NCBI RefSeq assembly: GCF_000308515.1
Contig: NZ_BAFV01000057.1
Span: 1-64,000, forward strand
Length of the DNA: 64,000 nucleotides
Reading direction: 5' to 3'
DNA from: Nocardia carnea NBRC 14403
GTDB lineage: Bacteria > Actinomycetota > Actinomycetes > Mycobacteriales > Mycobacteriaceae
In this document: positions 49,166 through 57,957 of the stretch, one piece after another
How positions within the stretch are numbered: the stretch's first letter is position 1
Layout of the letters: each line of letters starts with the position of its first letter
Translations under genes and position numbers: made by a program
The notes under the pieces: model-generated
What the model was told of the DNA's origin: nothing
Database searches by the model: none
Seen by the model: only the letters and a program-made list of their open reading frames with translations

Positions 49166-50893
49166 ATGATCAACCGTCCGAGCCGCGCCGCCACCGGCGT
49201 CGGCGCCGCGGTCGCACTCACGGTCGCCCTGAGTGGCTGCACCGCCGGCTCCGACTCCGGCTCCGGGACCGCGGCGTTCGGCGACCTGAGCGGTCCCGCC
49301 ACCGCCGAGCAGCTGACCATCGCGCTCGACAAGGATTCCGGCCCCATCAACCTGTTCGCCGGAGCGAGCGATCAGCTCGTCGAACTCGTCTACGACAAGT
49401 TGCTGGCCCCCTCGCCCTATGTCGACGATCCGCAGCCGTGGCTGGCCACCGAGGTGCGCCAGCTCGACCCGGCCGTCTGGGAAGCCGATCTGCGCACGGA
49501 TGTCACCTGGCAGGACGGTGAGCGGTTCACGCCGGAAGACGTCGTCTTCTCGTTCCAGTACATGCACAACGCACCCACCGGCCGCTATACGCACCATGTC
49601 AACGACACCCCGTACGTCGACCGTGTGGTGCAGGTCGACGACGACACCGTGCGTTTCGAATGCCGCGACGCCTGCCCCTCACTCGCCCGCGTCACGCTCG
49701 CCGATCTCCCGATCGTCGCCGAGCACATCTGGGCCGATATCGACCCGGCCGAGGCGAAAACGGTGCAGGACCTGCCGATCGGCACCGGCCCGTACCAGTT
49801 GACGGCCTACAGCCCCACCGAGGGGTACACGCTCACCGCGAACGAGAAATACTTCGCCGGAAAACCCACGGTCGATACGATCGAAATGCCGGTGATCACC
49901 GATCAGTCGGCAACCTTCACCGCGCTGCAGTCCGGCGAGATCGATGCGACCACCCGCGCACTCAGCCCCGAGCTCGTCGCACAGTTCGAGCAGTCGGGCA
50001 ACCTCGACTCGCTCACGACGCAGGCATTGAGCTTCCCCGAGATCAAAATGAACTTCCTGCGGAAACCGCTGGACACGCCGAAGTTCCGGCGCGCCCTGTC
50101 GGATGCGGTCGACAAGGAACAGATGCTCGATGTGGTCGCGCTCGGCCAGGGCCGGGCCGCGACCCAGGGCTACCCCCATCCCGACGCGCCCTTCGCGAAC
50201 CCCGGCAACTCGACGCCGACCGATCGCGCGGCCGCCGGCAGCGCACTCGACGAACTCGGCTATACCGATACCGACGGTGACGGTGTCCGCGAGATCGACG
50301 GCAAACCGCTCGTGCTCAGGATGTACGTGGATTCGGGCCTTCCCCAGGATGTCCGGGCCGCCGAACTGGTTGCCGAAGACCTCGGCAAGGTCGGTATCGA
50401 AGTCGAGATCGAGGGGATGGACGCCGCGGCGCTGTCGGAGCGGTCGGCCGAGAAGACCTACGACCTGCTCGTCGGCTCGATCGGCGCGCACGGTGTCGCC
50501 GATCCGGACCAGTTCATCATGTCGCATCGCTCGGGCTATCTCTGGGCGACGAAGGTCGCCTGGGGCGAGTGGGACACGAAATACGCCGAATGGCTGGCGC
50601 AGACCACCCATGAGGACCGTATCCGCGTGATGCAGGGTCTGCAGACCGTCCACAACGCGGCACCGACAACCGTTCCGCTGTTCTACCCCGAAGAGCATTG
50701 GGCCGTCTCGCATACGTACGGCGGGTGGGCCGAGAGCCCCGGCTACGGCATCGTCCACAAATGGTCGTTCCTGCCGGAAGAGGTTGTCGAAGCGGCTCAT
50801 TCGAGCACCATCGACGCGATCACCGAGCTCAGCGGTACCGCTCCGGCCACGGATGTCACCGAGCCCCCGGCCTCGGAAGAGCACGGGCACTGA
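49166..50893 (+). CDS. Family-5 substrate-binding lipoprotein of an iron-box ABC importer
   Basis: The 575-aa SBP_bac_5 protein has a lipobox (VALSGC, Cys about residue 25) and the family signature DVTWQDGERFTPEDVVFSFQ with PIGTGPYQLTAYSPTEGYTL. This fold serves DppA/OppA (peptides), NikA (nickel-histidine) and CntA (opine-type metallophores). A DTDGDGVREIDG loop resembles a calcium-binding site, and the last 20 residues end with EEHGH. An iron box controls the promoter, which argues for a metal chelate or for a host-derived iron source over ordinary peptides. It heads a four-gene operon that includes two permease units and two ATPase units. Confidence 0.88.
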   Translation: MINRPSRAATGVGAAVALTVALSGCTAGSDSGSGTAAFGDLSGPATAEQLTIALDKDSGPINLFAGASDQLVELVYDKLLAPSPYVDDPQPWLATEVRQLDPAVWEADLRTDVTWQDGERFTPEDVVFSFQYMHNAPTGRYTHHVNDTPYVDRVVQVDDDTVRFECRDACPSLARVTLADLPIVAEHIWADIDPAEAKTVQDLPIGTGPYQLTAYSPTEGYTLTANEKYFAGKPTVDTIEMPVITDQSATFTALQSGEIDATTRALSPELVAQFEQSGNLDSLTTQALSFPEIKMNFLRKPLDTPKFRRALSDAVDKEQMLDVVALGQGRAATQGYPHPDAPFANPGNSTPTDRAAAGSALDELGYTDTDGDGVREIDGKPLVLRMYVDSGLPQDVRAAELVAEDLGKVGIEVEIEGMDAAALSERSAEKTYDLLVGSIGAHGVADPDQFIMSHRSGYLWATKVAWGEWDTKYAEWLAQTTHEDRIRVMQGLQTVHNAAPTTVPLFYPEEHWAVSHTYGGWAESPGYGIVHKWSFLPEEVVEAAHSSTIDAITELSGTAPATDVTEPPASEEHGH

Positions 50894-50955
50894 CGATCGG
50901 GCGACCGGCCGCGATGAGGGCGGCCGGTCGTCTGCGCTCATCGAGAGGACCGAAG

Positions 50956-51954
50956 ATGAAGAGGCCGGACAGATCCTGGCTCTCGCGGCTCGGGCAGTAC
51001 GCCGTAGTGCTGTGGGTCGCCGTCACCCTCAACTTCGCGCTGCCGCGGCTGGCTCCGGGCCACCCCGCCCTGGTCATGTTCACCGGCGAGGGTGATCCCA
51101 GCCCGGAAGAGCTCGCCGAGCTCGGCGCGCTGTACGGGCTAGACGATCCGGTTCTCGTCCAGTACTGGCGGTTCTGGACGGATCTACTGCACGGCGATCT
51201 CGGTCTCTCGACCGTCCACAACCGGCCGGTGGCCGATGTCCTCATGGAACGACTGCCCTGGTCGCTGACTCTGGTGGGGCTGGGGCTCATCGGCGCGATC
51301 ATCGTGGGATCCCTGCTCGGGGCGTGGTCGGCATGGCGGCGCGAAGCCGGCCGTCCCGGCCAGGACAAGGGCACACTCGTCGGGGTCCTGGCCGTCGATT
51401 CGATGCCGGGGTTCTGGATCGGGATGCTGCTGATCACGGTCTTCTCCGCACAGCTCGGCTGGCTGCCGTCGTACGCGTCGGCGGAGCTGCCCGACGAAAC
51501 CTTCGCCTGGCTGGTCGAATCCGGCCGCCGGCTGATCATGCCGCTGCTGACGATGATCATCACCTCGATCGGCACCTATTACCTGCTCGCCCGGGCATCG
51601 ATGACCACCGTGCTGGGCGAACCGTTCATCCGGCTCGCCCGCGCCAAAGGCCTGCCCGAACGCCGCGTCGCCACCGGACATGCCCTGCGCACCGCGCTGC
51701 TGCCCATCGCGACCAACGCCACGATGGCAGCCGGCGCCCTCGTCTCCGGCGCCGTCGTGGTCGAAACCGTGTTCTCGTATCCGGGTCTGGGGAAGGTCAT
51801 CGCCGATGCGGTCGCCGCCCGCGACTACCCGATGCTGCAGGGCGCGTTCCTGCTCGCCACGGTCGGCGTGATCCTGGCGAATATCGTCGCCGATCTGCTC
51901 TACCCCCTGCTCGACCCACGGGTTCGGCACGCACGTCAGGTGGTCCCCGCATGA
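50956..51954 (+). CDS. ABC permease, DppB/NikB/CntB type
   Basis: The 332-aa protein has six membrane helices, the N-terminal helix with FALPRLAPGHPALVMFTGEG, the periplasmic LYGLDDPVLVQYWRFWTDLL HGDLG block, and the cytosolic EAA loop YYLLARASMTTVLGEPFIRL ARAKGLPERRV that contacts the ATPase. It is the B-type half of the translocation pore. ATG 50956 is preceded by GAGAGGACCGA. The stop overlaps the next start by ATGA. Confidence 0.9.
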   Translation: MKRPDRSWLSRLGQYAVVLWVAVTLNFALPRLAPGHPALVMFTGEGDPSPEELAELGALYGLDDPVLVQYWRFWTDLLHGDLGLSTVHNRPVADVLMERLPWSLTLVGLGLIGAIIVGSLLGAWSAWRREAGRPGQDKGTLVGVLAVDSMPGFWIGMLLITVFSAQLGWLPSYASAELPDETFAWLVESGRRLIMPLLTMIITSIGTYYLLARASMTTVLGEPFIRLARAKGLPERRVATGHALRTALLPIATNATMAAGALVSGAVVVETVFSYPGLGKVIADAVAARDYPMLQGAFLLATVGVILANIVADLLYPLLDPRVRHARQVVPA

Positions 51955-53651
51955 CGCGCCTGCGCACCGGTTGGCGATCACTGTCGATCACGAGCCGTAT
52001 CGGGATCGCCATCGTGCTCACGCTGTGCGCGGTCGCGATTTTCGCTCCGTGGCTCGCTCCGTACGACCCCGGCGAACGCGTTACCCGGCCGTTCGCCGCG
52101 CCGTCGGCAGCGCATCTGCTCGGCGCCGACGATGTCGGCCACGATCTGCTCAGCATTCTCATCTACGGCGCGCGACCTTCGCTGCTGGTCGGATTCATTG
52201 CCGCCATCGCGGCGACCCTGGTCGGGACGGCCGTCGGCATCACAGCCGGCTACCTGCGCGGAGCCACCGATACCGTGCTCATGCGCATAGTCGACGTGGT
52301 CCTGTCGCTGCCCGTCGTACCGCTCACTCTGGTGATCGGTGTCCTGGCCGGACCCGGGATCGTCACGCAGATCTTCGTCATCTCCATCGCCCTCTGGGCT
52401 CCGATGGCTCGCGAACTGCGCGCCCAGGTACTGAGTGTGCGCGAACGCGACCATATCCACGCGTTGCGCGCCATGGGCGCCCGCCACAGCTACGTCCTGG
52501 CCCGCCATATCGTTCCGGCGGTCGGCGTACTCGTCGTGCCGCAACTCGTGCTCGCGGTCAAGAACGCGGTATTGCTGGAGGCCTCGCTCGCATTCCTCGG
52601 TCTCGGCGATATCACCTCCATGAGCTGGGGCATGATGCTGAGTGTCGCAGGCGGCCGCAGCGCTTTCCTCACCGACGCCTGGCTCTGGTGGGTCGTACCA
52701 CCGGGGGTCCTCATCGGGCTGACCGTGCTGGGTTTCGCGCTCGCCGGTGGCGCCGTGGAACGCACCACGGCCGGGGTCACCCGCCAGTTCGTCCGGCGCA
52801 GCAAACCCGGCCGCCCACCGGTGGCCGCCGCTGTCCCGGATAGTGGTGCCGACGACACCCTGCTCCGCATCGAGGGCCTCACCGTGCGCTACGGCGAAGG
52901 TGAGAACGCAGGTGGCGGGTGCACCGACGTCGAACTGGCAATACCGCGGGGGCAGGTCCTCGGTCTGGTCGGGGAATCGGGGTCGGGTAAGTCGACGGTC
53001 GCGGCCGCGATCGTGGGTCTCATGCCCGCGGCCGCCCGAATCATCTCGGGACGAATCCGGCTCGGCGGCCTCGATCTGCCGGCCCTCGGCGACCGCGAGC
53101 GTCGTGCGCTGCTCGGCTCACGTATCGGTCTCGTGCCACAGGAAGCACAGTCGGCACTGAACCCCGTACACCGCATCGGCGACCAGATCTGCGAGGCGGT
53201 CCTCGTCCACAGCGAGATGACCCACGATCGCGCCCTGGAACGTGCCCGTGAACTGCTGCGGATGGTGGGCCTGCCGGCGGAAAGATACCGGGCGTTCCCT
53301 CACGAACTGTCGGGCGGGCAACGGCAGCGCGTCGTCATCGCGATCGCACTGGCCAACGAACCCGAACTACTGGTCGCCGACGAACCCACCAGCGGCCTCG
53401 ACGTACTCGTCCAGCAGGAGATCCTCGACCTGCTCGACGAACTACGGGCCCGGCTGCACCTGACCGTGCTGATCGTCACGCACGACCTGCCGGTCGTCGC
53501 GCAGACCGCCGACCGCGTCGCCGTCATGCGGGCGGGCACGGTGGTCGAACAGGGCGAGGCCGGCAGCGTGCTGACCGACCCGCAGCATCCCTACACCCGC
53601 GACCTGATGGGCGCGATGCCCGATATGAGCGAGTTCGAGAGGGCCCTGTGA
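51951..53651 (+). CDS. Fused ABC permease (DppC type) and ATPase (DppD type)
   Basis: The 566-aa protein joins two functions usually encoded separately. Residues 1-270 form a C-type permease (PYDPGERVTRPFAAPSAAHL LGADDVGHD, EAA loop VRERDHIHALRAMGARHSYV). After a basic linker (RRSKPGRPPV) residues 300-566 form an ABC ATPase with Walker A GESGSGKST, Q-loop, signature LSGGQRQR, Walker B LLVADEPTSGLD and switch His in LIVTHD. It is coupled to the permease before it (ATGA) and to the next ATPase (GTGA). The fusion fixes one ATPase per pore half. Fusions of this kind occur in some metal-chelate Opp-type importers. Confidence 0.92.
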   Translation: MTRLRTGWRSLSITSRIGIAIVLTLCAVAIFAPWLAPYDPGERVTRPFAAPSAAHLLGADDVGHDLLSILIYGARPSLLVGFIAAIAATLVGTAVGITAGYLRGATDTVLMRIVDVVLSLPVVPLTLVIGVLAGPGIVTQIFVISIALWAPMARELRAQVLSVRERDHIHALRAMGARHSYVLARHIVPAVGVLVVPQLVLAVKNAVLLEASLAFLGLGDITSMSWGMMLSVAGGRSAFLTDAWLWWVVPPGVLIGLTVLGFALAGGAVERTTAGVTRQFVRRSKPGRPPVAAAVPDSGADDTLLRIEGLTVRYGEGENAGGGCTDVELAIPRGQVLGLVGESGSGKSTVAAAIVGLMPAAARIISGRIRLGGLDLPALGDRERRALLGSRIGLVPQEAQSALNPVHRIGDQICEAVLVHSEMTHDRALERARELLRMVGLPAERYRAFPHELSGGQRQRVVIAIALANEPELLVADEPTSGLDVLVQQEILDLLDELRARLHLTVLIVTHDLPVVAQTADRVAVMRAGTVVEQGEAGSVLTDPQHPYTRDLMGAMPDMSEFERAL

Positions 53652-54538
53652 CGATGACGACCGAAATGATCCGGACAGCGGCGGCACGTGACGACCACCC
53701 GGCCCATCGGCAGGAGCCGGTTCTCCGCGTGGCCGACCTGACAGTGCGGTACGGCGAAACCGTCACCGTCCGCGATGTGCACGTCGAACTCCAGGCCGGC
53801 GAGACCGTAGCCCTCGTCGGCGGCTCGGGAGCGGGCAAATCCACCATCGCCAAAGCAATTGCCGGGCTGGTCATCCCGTCGAAAGGGTCCGCGCTGCTCG
53901 ATATCTCGGCGAACAGCGGCGACCGATACGAGCGCGTCGATCTGCTCGCCGCCTCCACCTCTGTCCGCCGCGCGGCCCGCCGCGCCGTGCACCTCGTCAT
54001 GCAGGATCCCTACGCGTCCCTGCCGCCGCATCGCCGGATCCTGGATATCGTCGCCGAACCCCTCGTCATCCACCGCATCGGCGATACCGCGACCCGAACG
54101 GAAGCCGCCCGATCGGCACTGCACGCGGTCGGCCTCGACCCCGCGCACTACGCCCGCCGGTTCCCGCACCAATTGTCCGGGGGCGAACGCCAGCGCGTCG
54201 CCTTCTCCCGCGCGATCGTGACCCGGCCCGCGGTCATCCTCGCCGACGAACCGACCGGCATGCTCGACGCCACCCTCCGCGCCGAGGTCTCCCAGCTCAT
54301 GGGCGACCTCGCCCGCGACCACGGCACCGCGATCCTGCACATCACCCACGACCTCGCCCTCGCCGCCCACACCTGCGACCGCGTCCTCGTGATGGCCGAC
54401 GGCGCAATCGTCGAACAGGGCCCGACCGCGCAGGTCCTGCGCAATCCACAGCACCCCACAACGAAGCAACTCCTGCTCGCCGCCTTGCGTGGGTCACGCC
54501 GCCGGACCGGCACCGGCGAAGCGCCGCCTGGGGCGTGA
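53648..54538 (+). CDS. ABC ATPase, DppF/NikE/CntF type
   Basis: The 296-aa ATPase has Walker A GGSGAGKST, signature LSGGERQR, Walker B VILADEPTGMLD and the switch histidine in LHITHDLALAA. The stretch between Q-loop and signature (MQDPYASLPPHRRILDIVAE) is that of the second ATPase of oligopeptide/nickel-type importers. GTG 53648 overlaps the previous stop (GTGA); a downstream ATG is also possible. It completes a heteromeric importer: one binding protein, two permeases, two ATPases, three of the activities in two coupled genes. Confidence 0.92.
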   Translation: MTMTTEMIRTAAARDDHPAHRQEPVLRVADLTVRYGETVTVRDVHVELQAGETVALVGGSGAGKSTIAKAIAGLVIPSKGSALLDISANSGDRYERVDLLAASTSVRRAARRAVHLVMQDPYASLPPHRRILDIVAEPLVIHRIGDTATRTEAARSALHAVGLDPAHYARRFPHQLSGGERQRVAFSRAIVTRPAVILADEPTGMLDATLRAEVSQLMGDLARDHGTAILHITHDLALAAHTCDRVLVMADGAIVEQGPTAQVLRNPQHPTTKQLLLAALRGSRRRTGTGEAPPGA

Positions 54539-54740
54539 TGCGTCGTACGGCATATCCGAGACCAGCGGCGCGGAGACACTGAAGCGCCGAGCCCTCTTCG
54601 CGCTCCCGCACCGGACATGATCTGCGCTACCGCACGGGCCCGCGCAGCAACCGCTCTCCGCGCACGTCACGACCGATCCAGGTAACAAGAGCGACTTCTC
54701 AGCGATGTGATCCATACAACATCGATTCAGGAGGTCCGAT

Positions 54741-55058
54741 ATGTTGTCTGCGAAACGGCTTGCCGCCGGCGCCATCGTCGCCACCGCAACCGCCGGGACT
54801 GTACTTGCAGGGGGCGGTGTAGCTCAGGCCGATGTCCCGGTGTGGCAGGCCAACTGTCACGTCTACAACATCTTCAACACCGGAGGGATGGCCCACTGCG
54901 AGCTACCGGCCTGGCACCAGGTGAAGCTCACCTGTGTCGCATGGCCCGTCCCGTTCACCTATTGGAAGTACGGGCCGGTGCACTACGGACAGAATCAGTC
55001 CTGGGCCAGTTGCGACGCACCGGGCGCACTGGTGCGGGTCGAGGTCATCCAAGCGTAG
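54741..55058 (+). CDS. Small secreted protein with four cysteines
   Basis: The 105-aa protein has a Sec signal peptide (LSAKRLAAGAIVATATAGTV, cleavage after about AQA, residue 30) and a mature part of about 75 residues rich in Trp, Tyr and His with four Cys (QANCHV, MAHCEL, KLTCVA, WASCDA), enough for two disulfides. AGGAGG lies eight bases before ATG 54741. I do not recognise the family. It starts 202 bp after the importer operon; whether it shares that transcript is unclear because it has its own good ribosome-binding site and room for a promoter. Confidence 0.7.
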   Translation: MLSAKRLAAGAIVATATAGTVLAGGGVAQADVPVWQANCHVYNIFNTGGMAHCELPAWHQVKLTCVAWPVPFTYWKYGPVHYGQNQSWASCDAPGALVRVEVIQA

Positions 55059-55088
55059 GTCGGGATCCATCGACTGTCATCGCACCCA

Positions 55089-55898
55089 TCATGACGGACG
55101 CCGGCGGCTCGGGTCCGACAACCGATCCATCAGGACGACCGCGGTCCGCCGGCCCAGCAGTCTGCTCATCGCCGCGGCGAACCGATTGCTCACTCCGTCG
55201 ACGACACTCGGTCCCGGCGACCGGCGGTCGAGATGTGCCAGCGCAGTCGCCACCACCTCGGCCGCCGACCGCATTCGTGCGCCCGCGGTAGCGTCATCGG
55301 TACCGACGACCGCATTGAACTCGGTATCGGTCGCCCCCGGTGACAACGCGAAAACCGCGACACCACTACCGCGCAGTTCCGCCCATAATGCCTCGGTGAA
55401 GTTGAGCACGAACGCCTTCGACGCGCCGTAGACCGCCATCCGCGGCGTCGGCGCATAGGCCGCCATACTCGCCACATTGATCAGGAATCCGTTCCCCGCC
55501 GCGACCAGATCCGGCAGGAATGCCGAACTGAGCTGCACGGGCGCGGATACGTCCACCGCGACCTCCTGCGCGAGCCGTTCGGGATCCTCGTCGCGGAAGT
55601 TCCCGAAGGTGCCGAACCCCGCGTTGTTGATCAAGCTCGTAATTCGCATATTCCGCTCGGCGACCGCCGCCCGCAGATCCGGTCCGGCAGACGGCGACGC
55701 GAGATCGTAGGAAATCACCTCGACCACCGCATTGTGCGCGGACCGCAATTCCGCGGCGAGTCCCTCCAACCGGTCACTACGCCGGGCCACCAGCACCACC
55801 GCTGCCCCACGCGCGGCGAGCGCCCGCGCGAATTCCTGCCCGATTCCGGAACTGGCTCCGGTGATCAACACGGTCTGACCTGAATATGCAATCGACAT
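55089..55898 (-). CDS. Short-chain dehydrogenase/reductase
   Basis: The 269-aa classical SDR has TGASSGIG (nucleotide binding, residues 13-20), NNAGFG, the catalytic Ser in INVASMAAY, the YxxxK pair in YGASKAFVL and SPGATDTEF. It resembles DltE/SDR proteins annotated as ketoacyl reductases. ATG 55898 is chosen over an upstream ATG because the palindrome at 55920 lies beyond it. It is divergent from a TetR regulator with a 61-bp spacer carrying a TGGCAC-N3-GTGCCA operator, so it is the probable target of that regulator. Confidence 0.9.
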   Translation of the reverse strand: MSIAYSGQTVLITGASSGIGQEFARALAARGAAVVLVARRSDRLEGLAAELRSAHNAVVEVISYDLASPSAGPDLRAAVAERNMRITSLINNAGFGTFGNFRDEDPERLAQEVAVDVSAPVQLSSAFLPDLVAAGNGFLINVASMAAYAPTPRMAVYGASKAFVLNFTEALWAELRGSGVAVFALSPGATDTEFNAVVGTDDATAGARMRSAAEVVATALAHLDRRSPGPSVVDGVSNRFAAAMSRLLGRRTAVVLMDRLSDPSRRRPS

Positions 55899-55919
55899 GA
55901 CTGCCACCGTAGGGCAGGT

Positions 55920-55943
55920 TGGCACCAAGTGCCAGTTTGGCAC
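55920..55943. promoter_or_regulatory. TetR operator TGGCAC-N3-GTGCCA plus an extra half-site
   Basis: A perfect 15-bp palindrome (55920-55934) in the SDR/TetR spacer is followed by a third TGGCAC at 55938-55943, 18 bp from the first. Confidence 0.7.
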
Positions 55944-55959
55944 GGGCTATGCTCCTCGT

Positions 55960-56544
55960 ATGGCGAAGGAAACCGTGTGGGACCGCCAGCGCGCGGCCGT
56001 CCGGAACGAAATCGTCGAGACCGCCCTCGAGATGTTCCTGACCGACGGCTTCGACGAGACCCCGATCGACCGCATCGTGGAATCAGTCGGCGTTTCCCGG
56101 CGCACCTTCTTCCGCTACTTCGGCACCAAAGAGGACATCGTCCTCGGCGGCCTGATCTCCCGCGGCCAGATGATCGCCGGCGAATTGGCCGCCCGGCCCG
56201 CCGGCGAAACCCCGTGGGAAGCCCTCCTGGCCGCCCTCCACGCCGCCCACGAAACCACCGTCGCCGATACGAGCGCCGACCTCGCGCTGGGAAAAATGCT
56301 CTTCGATACCCCGTCACTGCGGGCGCGACTGATGGAGAAACGGCTGCGCTGGCAGGAAATGTTCGTACCGTTGCTCGCAGCACGAATGGACGGCCCCGCC
56401 GAACGGGCGACGCTACGCGCCACAGCTATCGTCGCGGCGGCACTCTCCTGCCTGGACACGGCCTCCGAAGCATGGATCGCATCGGACGGCGCCGACGATC
56501 TCGCCGAACTCTACGACGAGGCAGTGGCGGCGGTACGGGCCTGA
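55960..56544 (+). CDS. TetR-family regulator
   Basis: The 194-aa protein has a TetR helix-turn-helix (IVETALEMFLTDGFDETPID, RIVESVGVSRRTFFRYFGTK) and a C-terminal domain of the type found in many mycobacterial and nocardial regulators (MFDTPSL...). The palindrome 55920-55934 in its leader is very probably its operator, placing the divergent SDR under its control. The inducer is unknown. Confidence 0.88.
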   Translation: MAKETVWDRQRAAVRNEIVETALEMFLTDGFDETPIDRIVESVGVSRRTFFRYFGTKEDIVLGGLISRGQMIAGELAARPAGETPWEALLAALHAAHETTVADTSADLALGKMLFDTPSLRARLMEKRLRWQEMFVPLLAARMDGPAERATLRATAIVAAALSCLDTASEAWIASDGADDLAELYDEAVAAVRA

Positions 56545-56661
56545 CCACGATCAGCCGCCACCGCCCACGGACCGACAGCCCCCTGTAACGCCGCGCTCAT
56601 CGCGAAGCGATTGCCAGTGATCGGAGCCACAGTCGATCCCAGGGTGAGGACAACCATCATC

Positions 56662-57096
56662 ATGAAGACAATCGCGGCCTACCTGGCCATCGCCGCTGCG
56701 GCTGCCGCCACCGCATGCGCAGCAACGGAAACGCCCGCCATCGAACAAGAAACCAATAATTCCGTCGCGACACTCGTACCGGCCAGCACCTCGATGCCGC
56801 CGCAGATGACCGCCCCCGCCGAACCGCCGTCGACCGAGCCGAGCACAGCCACCGAGTCCGAAACCGTCCCGATGCCGGACGTTGTCTGCATGAACCTGCA
56901 GGACGCCCAGGACCGCATCCAGGCCGCAGGCGTGTTCTTCTCCCGCAGCGAAGACGCGACAGGCGCGGGCCGGAGACAGGTGATGGATCGCAACTGGGTG
57001 GTCGTCGCACAGACACCCGCCGCCGGCGTACCCATCGGTGAGGCCGATGCGGTCCTGTCCGTCGTAAAAATCGGCGAACCAGGCGATTGCTCCTGA
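56662..57096 (+). CDS. Lipoprotein with one PASTA-like domain
   Basis: The 144-aa product has a signal peptide with a possible lipobox (AAATACAA, Cys about residue 19), a Thr/Pro/Ser-rich stalk (about 25-70) and a C-terminal PASTA-type unit: VCMNLQDAQDRIQAAGVFF, DRNWVVVAQTPAAGVPI and AVLSVVKIG. Two Cys (residues near 76 and 143) may pair. PASTA domains bind cell-wall fragments in kinases and PBPs; here the domain is alone. ATG 56662 is used. A hairpin at 57131-57158 follows. Confidence 0.7.
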   Translation: MKTIAAYLAIAAAAAATACAATETPAIEQETNNSVATLVPASTSMPPQMTAPAEPPSTEPSTATESETVPMPDVVCMNLQDAQDRIQAAGVFFSRSEDATGAGRRQVMDRNWVVVAQTPAAGVPIGEADAVLSVVKIGEPGDCS

Positions 57097-57109
57097 GTCA
57101 ACCGCGTAT

Positions 57110-57484
57110 TCACCGCCGGCACGGCCTCATGTGGTTCAGCGGTGCACTGCTGAACCACCGCCTCGCAGATCCCGATCCGCTAGATGCCGAAGCGGTACCG
57201 CGGAAGATCGGTGAGCCGGCCGACACCGGGCTTTTTGGCAGCGCAAGCGAGTAACCAGGCAAAAACTGCGTATCACCGACTTCCGCGAACGCCGTGTCGA
57301 GCTCAGCGAAAACGGTCGGATTCCGGCCCTCGATCGCGGACCGAACGCGATCGCCCCTCCAGTCGCTCACGGCGACAAGCAAACCACGGCAATCCCGGCG
57401 CCGGCTGCACCATCCCAGCTGAATCCGAGTGCGAAAGTGCCTGGCAGGGTTTGTGCCGGTTTCTGCGCTGACCGAATCGGCCAT
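57110..57484 (-). CDS. Doubtful hypothetical ORF
   Basis: A 124-codon frame (MADSVSAETGTNPARHFRTR...) lies between the PASTA lipoprotein and vapC. It contains a plausible middle part (SDWRGDRVRSAIEGRNPTVF AELDTAF) but no family, no good ribosome-binding site, and its end covers the hairpin at 57131-57158. I keep it only because the 444-bp interval has no other candidate gene. Confidence 0.25.
   Translation of the reverse strand: MADSVSAETGTNPARHFRTRIQLGWCSRRRDCRGLLVAVSDWRGDRVRSAIEGRNPTVFAELDTAFAEVGDTQFLPGYSLALPKSPVSAGSPIFRGTASASSGSGSARRWFSSAPLNHMRPCRR
57131..57158 (+). terminator. Perfect 10-bp hairpin after the PASTA lipoprotein gene
   Basis: GTGGTTCAGC (57131-57140), an 8-base loop, and GCTGAACCAC (57149-57158) form a perfect stem 35 bp past the stop. 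There is no T-run. It could terminate the lipoprotein transcript. Confidence 0.6.
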
Positions 57485-57540
57485 CGCGCGGCGCCGACCA
57501 AACAACTGAACTGGTCGGCGTGCTGAGCGGTCTACGTCGC

Positions 57541-57957
57541 TCAGTCGGCGGTGCCGGGTTCGACGACCCACTCGGCTTGCAACCCGCTCACCGAGGAGAT
57601 CATGTCGAAGTCGCCATCGTAGTGCAGAACCGTGGCCCGGTGCCGCTCGGCCGTTGCCGCGATGAGGACGTCGGCCAGCGACAGTGCCCGGTGAAAGCCG
57701 GCGTTCAGTGCCAGCTCTTGGATCTCGAGCGCGCGTTCGAATTCCTCGTCATTGCAGGGCAGGTAGTCGAAGCCGCGGAGCAGAGTACGCAGGCGCAGCG
57801 CCTCGGGCTTGCCGCGCGCCGAGAACAGCACCTCATACTCGGTCGGTGCACACACCGCAAGGAGCCCCGCGTGGTCCAGCGCATCCAGTCGCTGCCGCAC
57901 TGCAGGCGTGCTCCGGCGGGCCAGCGCGGACTTGTCGATCAGATAGCGCCCCTTCAC
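57541..57957 (-). CDS. vapC: PIN-domain ribonuclease toxin (VapC), module 1
   Basis: The 138-aa PIN protein carries the acidic catalytic residues: Asp in RYLIDKSALAR, Glu in APTEYEVLFSAR, Asp in LSLADVLIAATAE and the terminal Asp cluster in VLHYDGDFDMI. VapC toxins cleave tRNA or rRNA; the target is not predictable. GTG 57957 overlaps the antitoxin stop (GTGA). Confidence 0.9.
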   Translation of the reverse strand: MKGRYLIDKSALARRSTPAVRQRLDALDHAGLLAVCAPTEYEVLFSARGKPEALRLRTLLRGFDYLPCNDEEFERALEIQELALNAGFHRALSLADVLIAATAERHRATVLHYDGDFDMISSVSGLQAEWVVEPGTAD

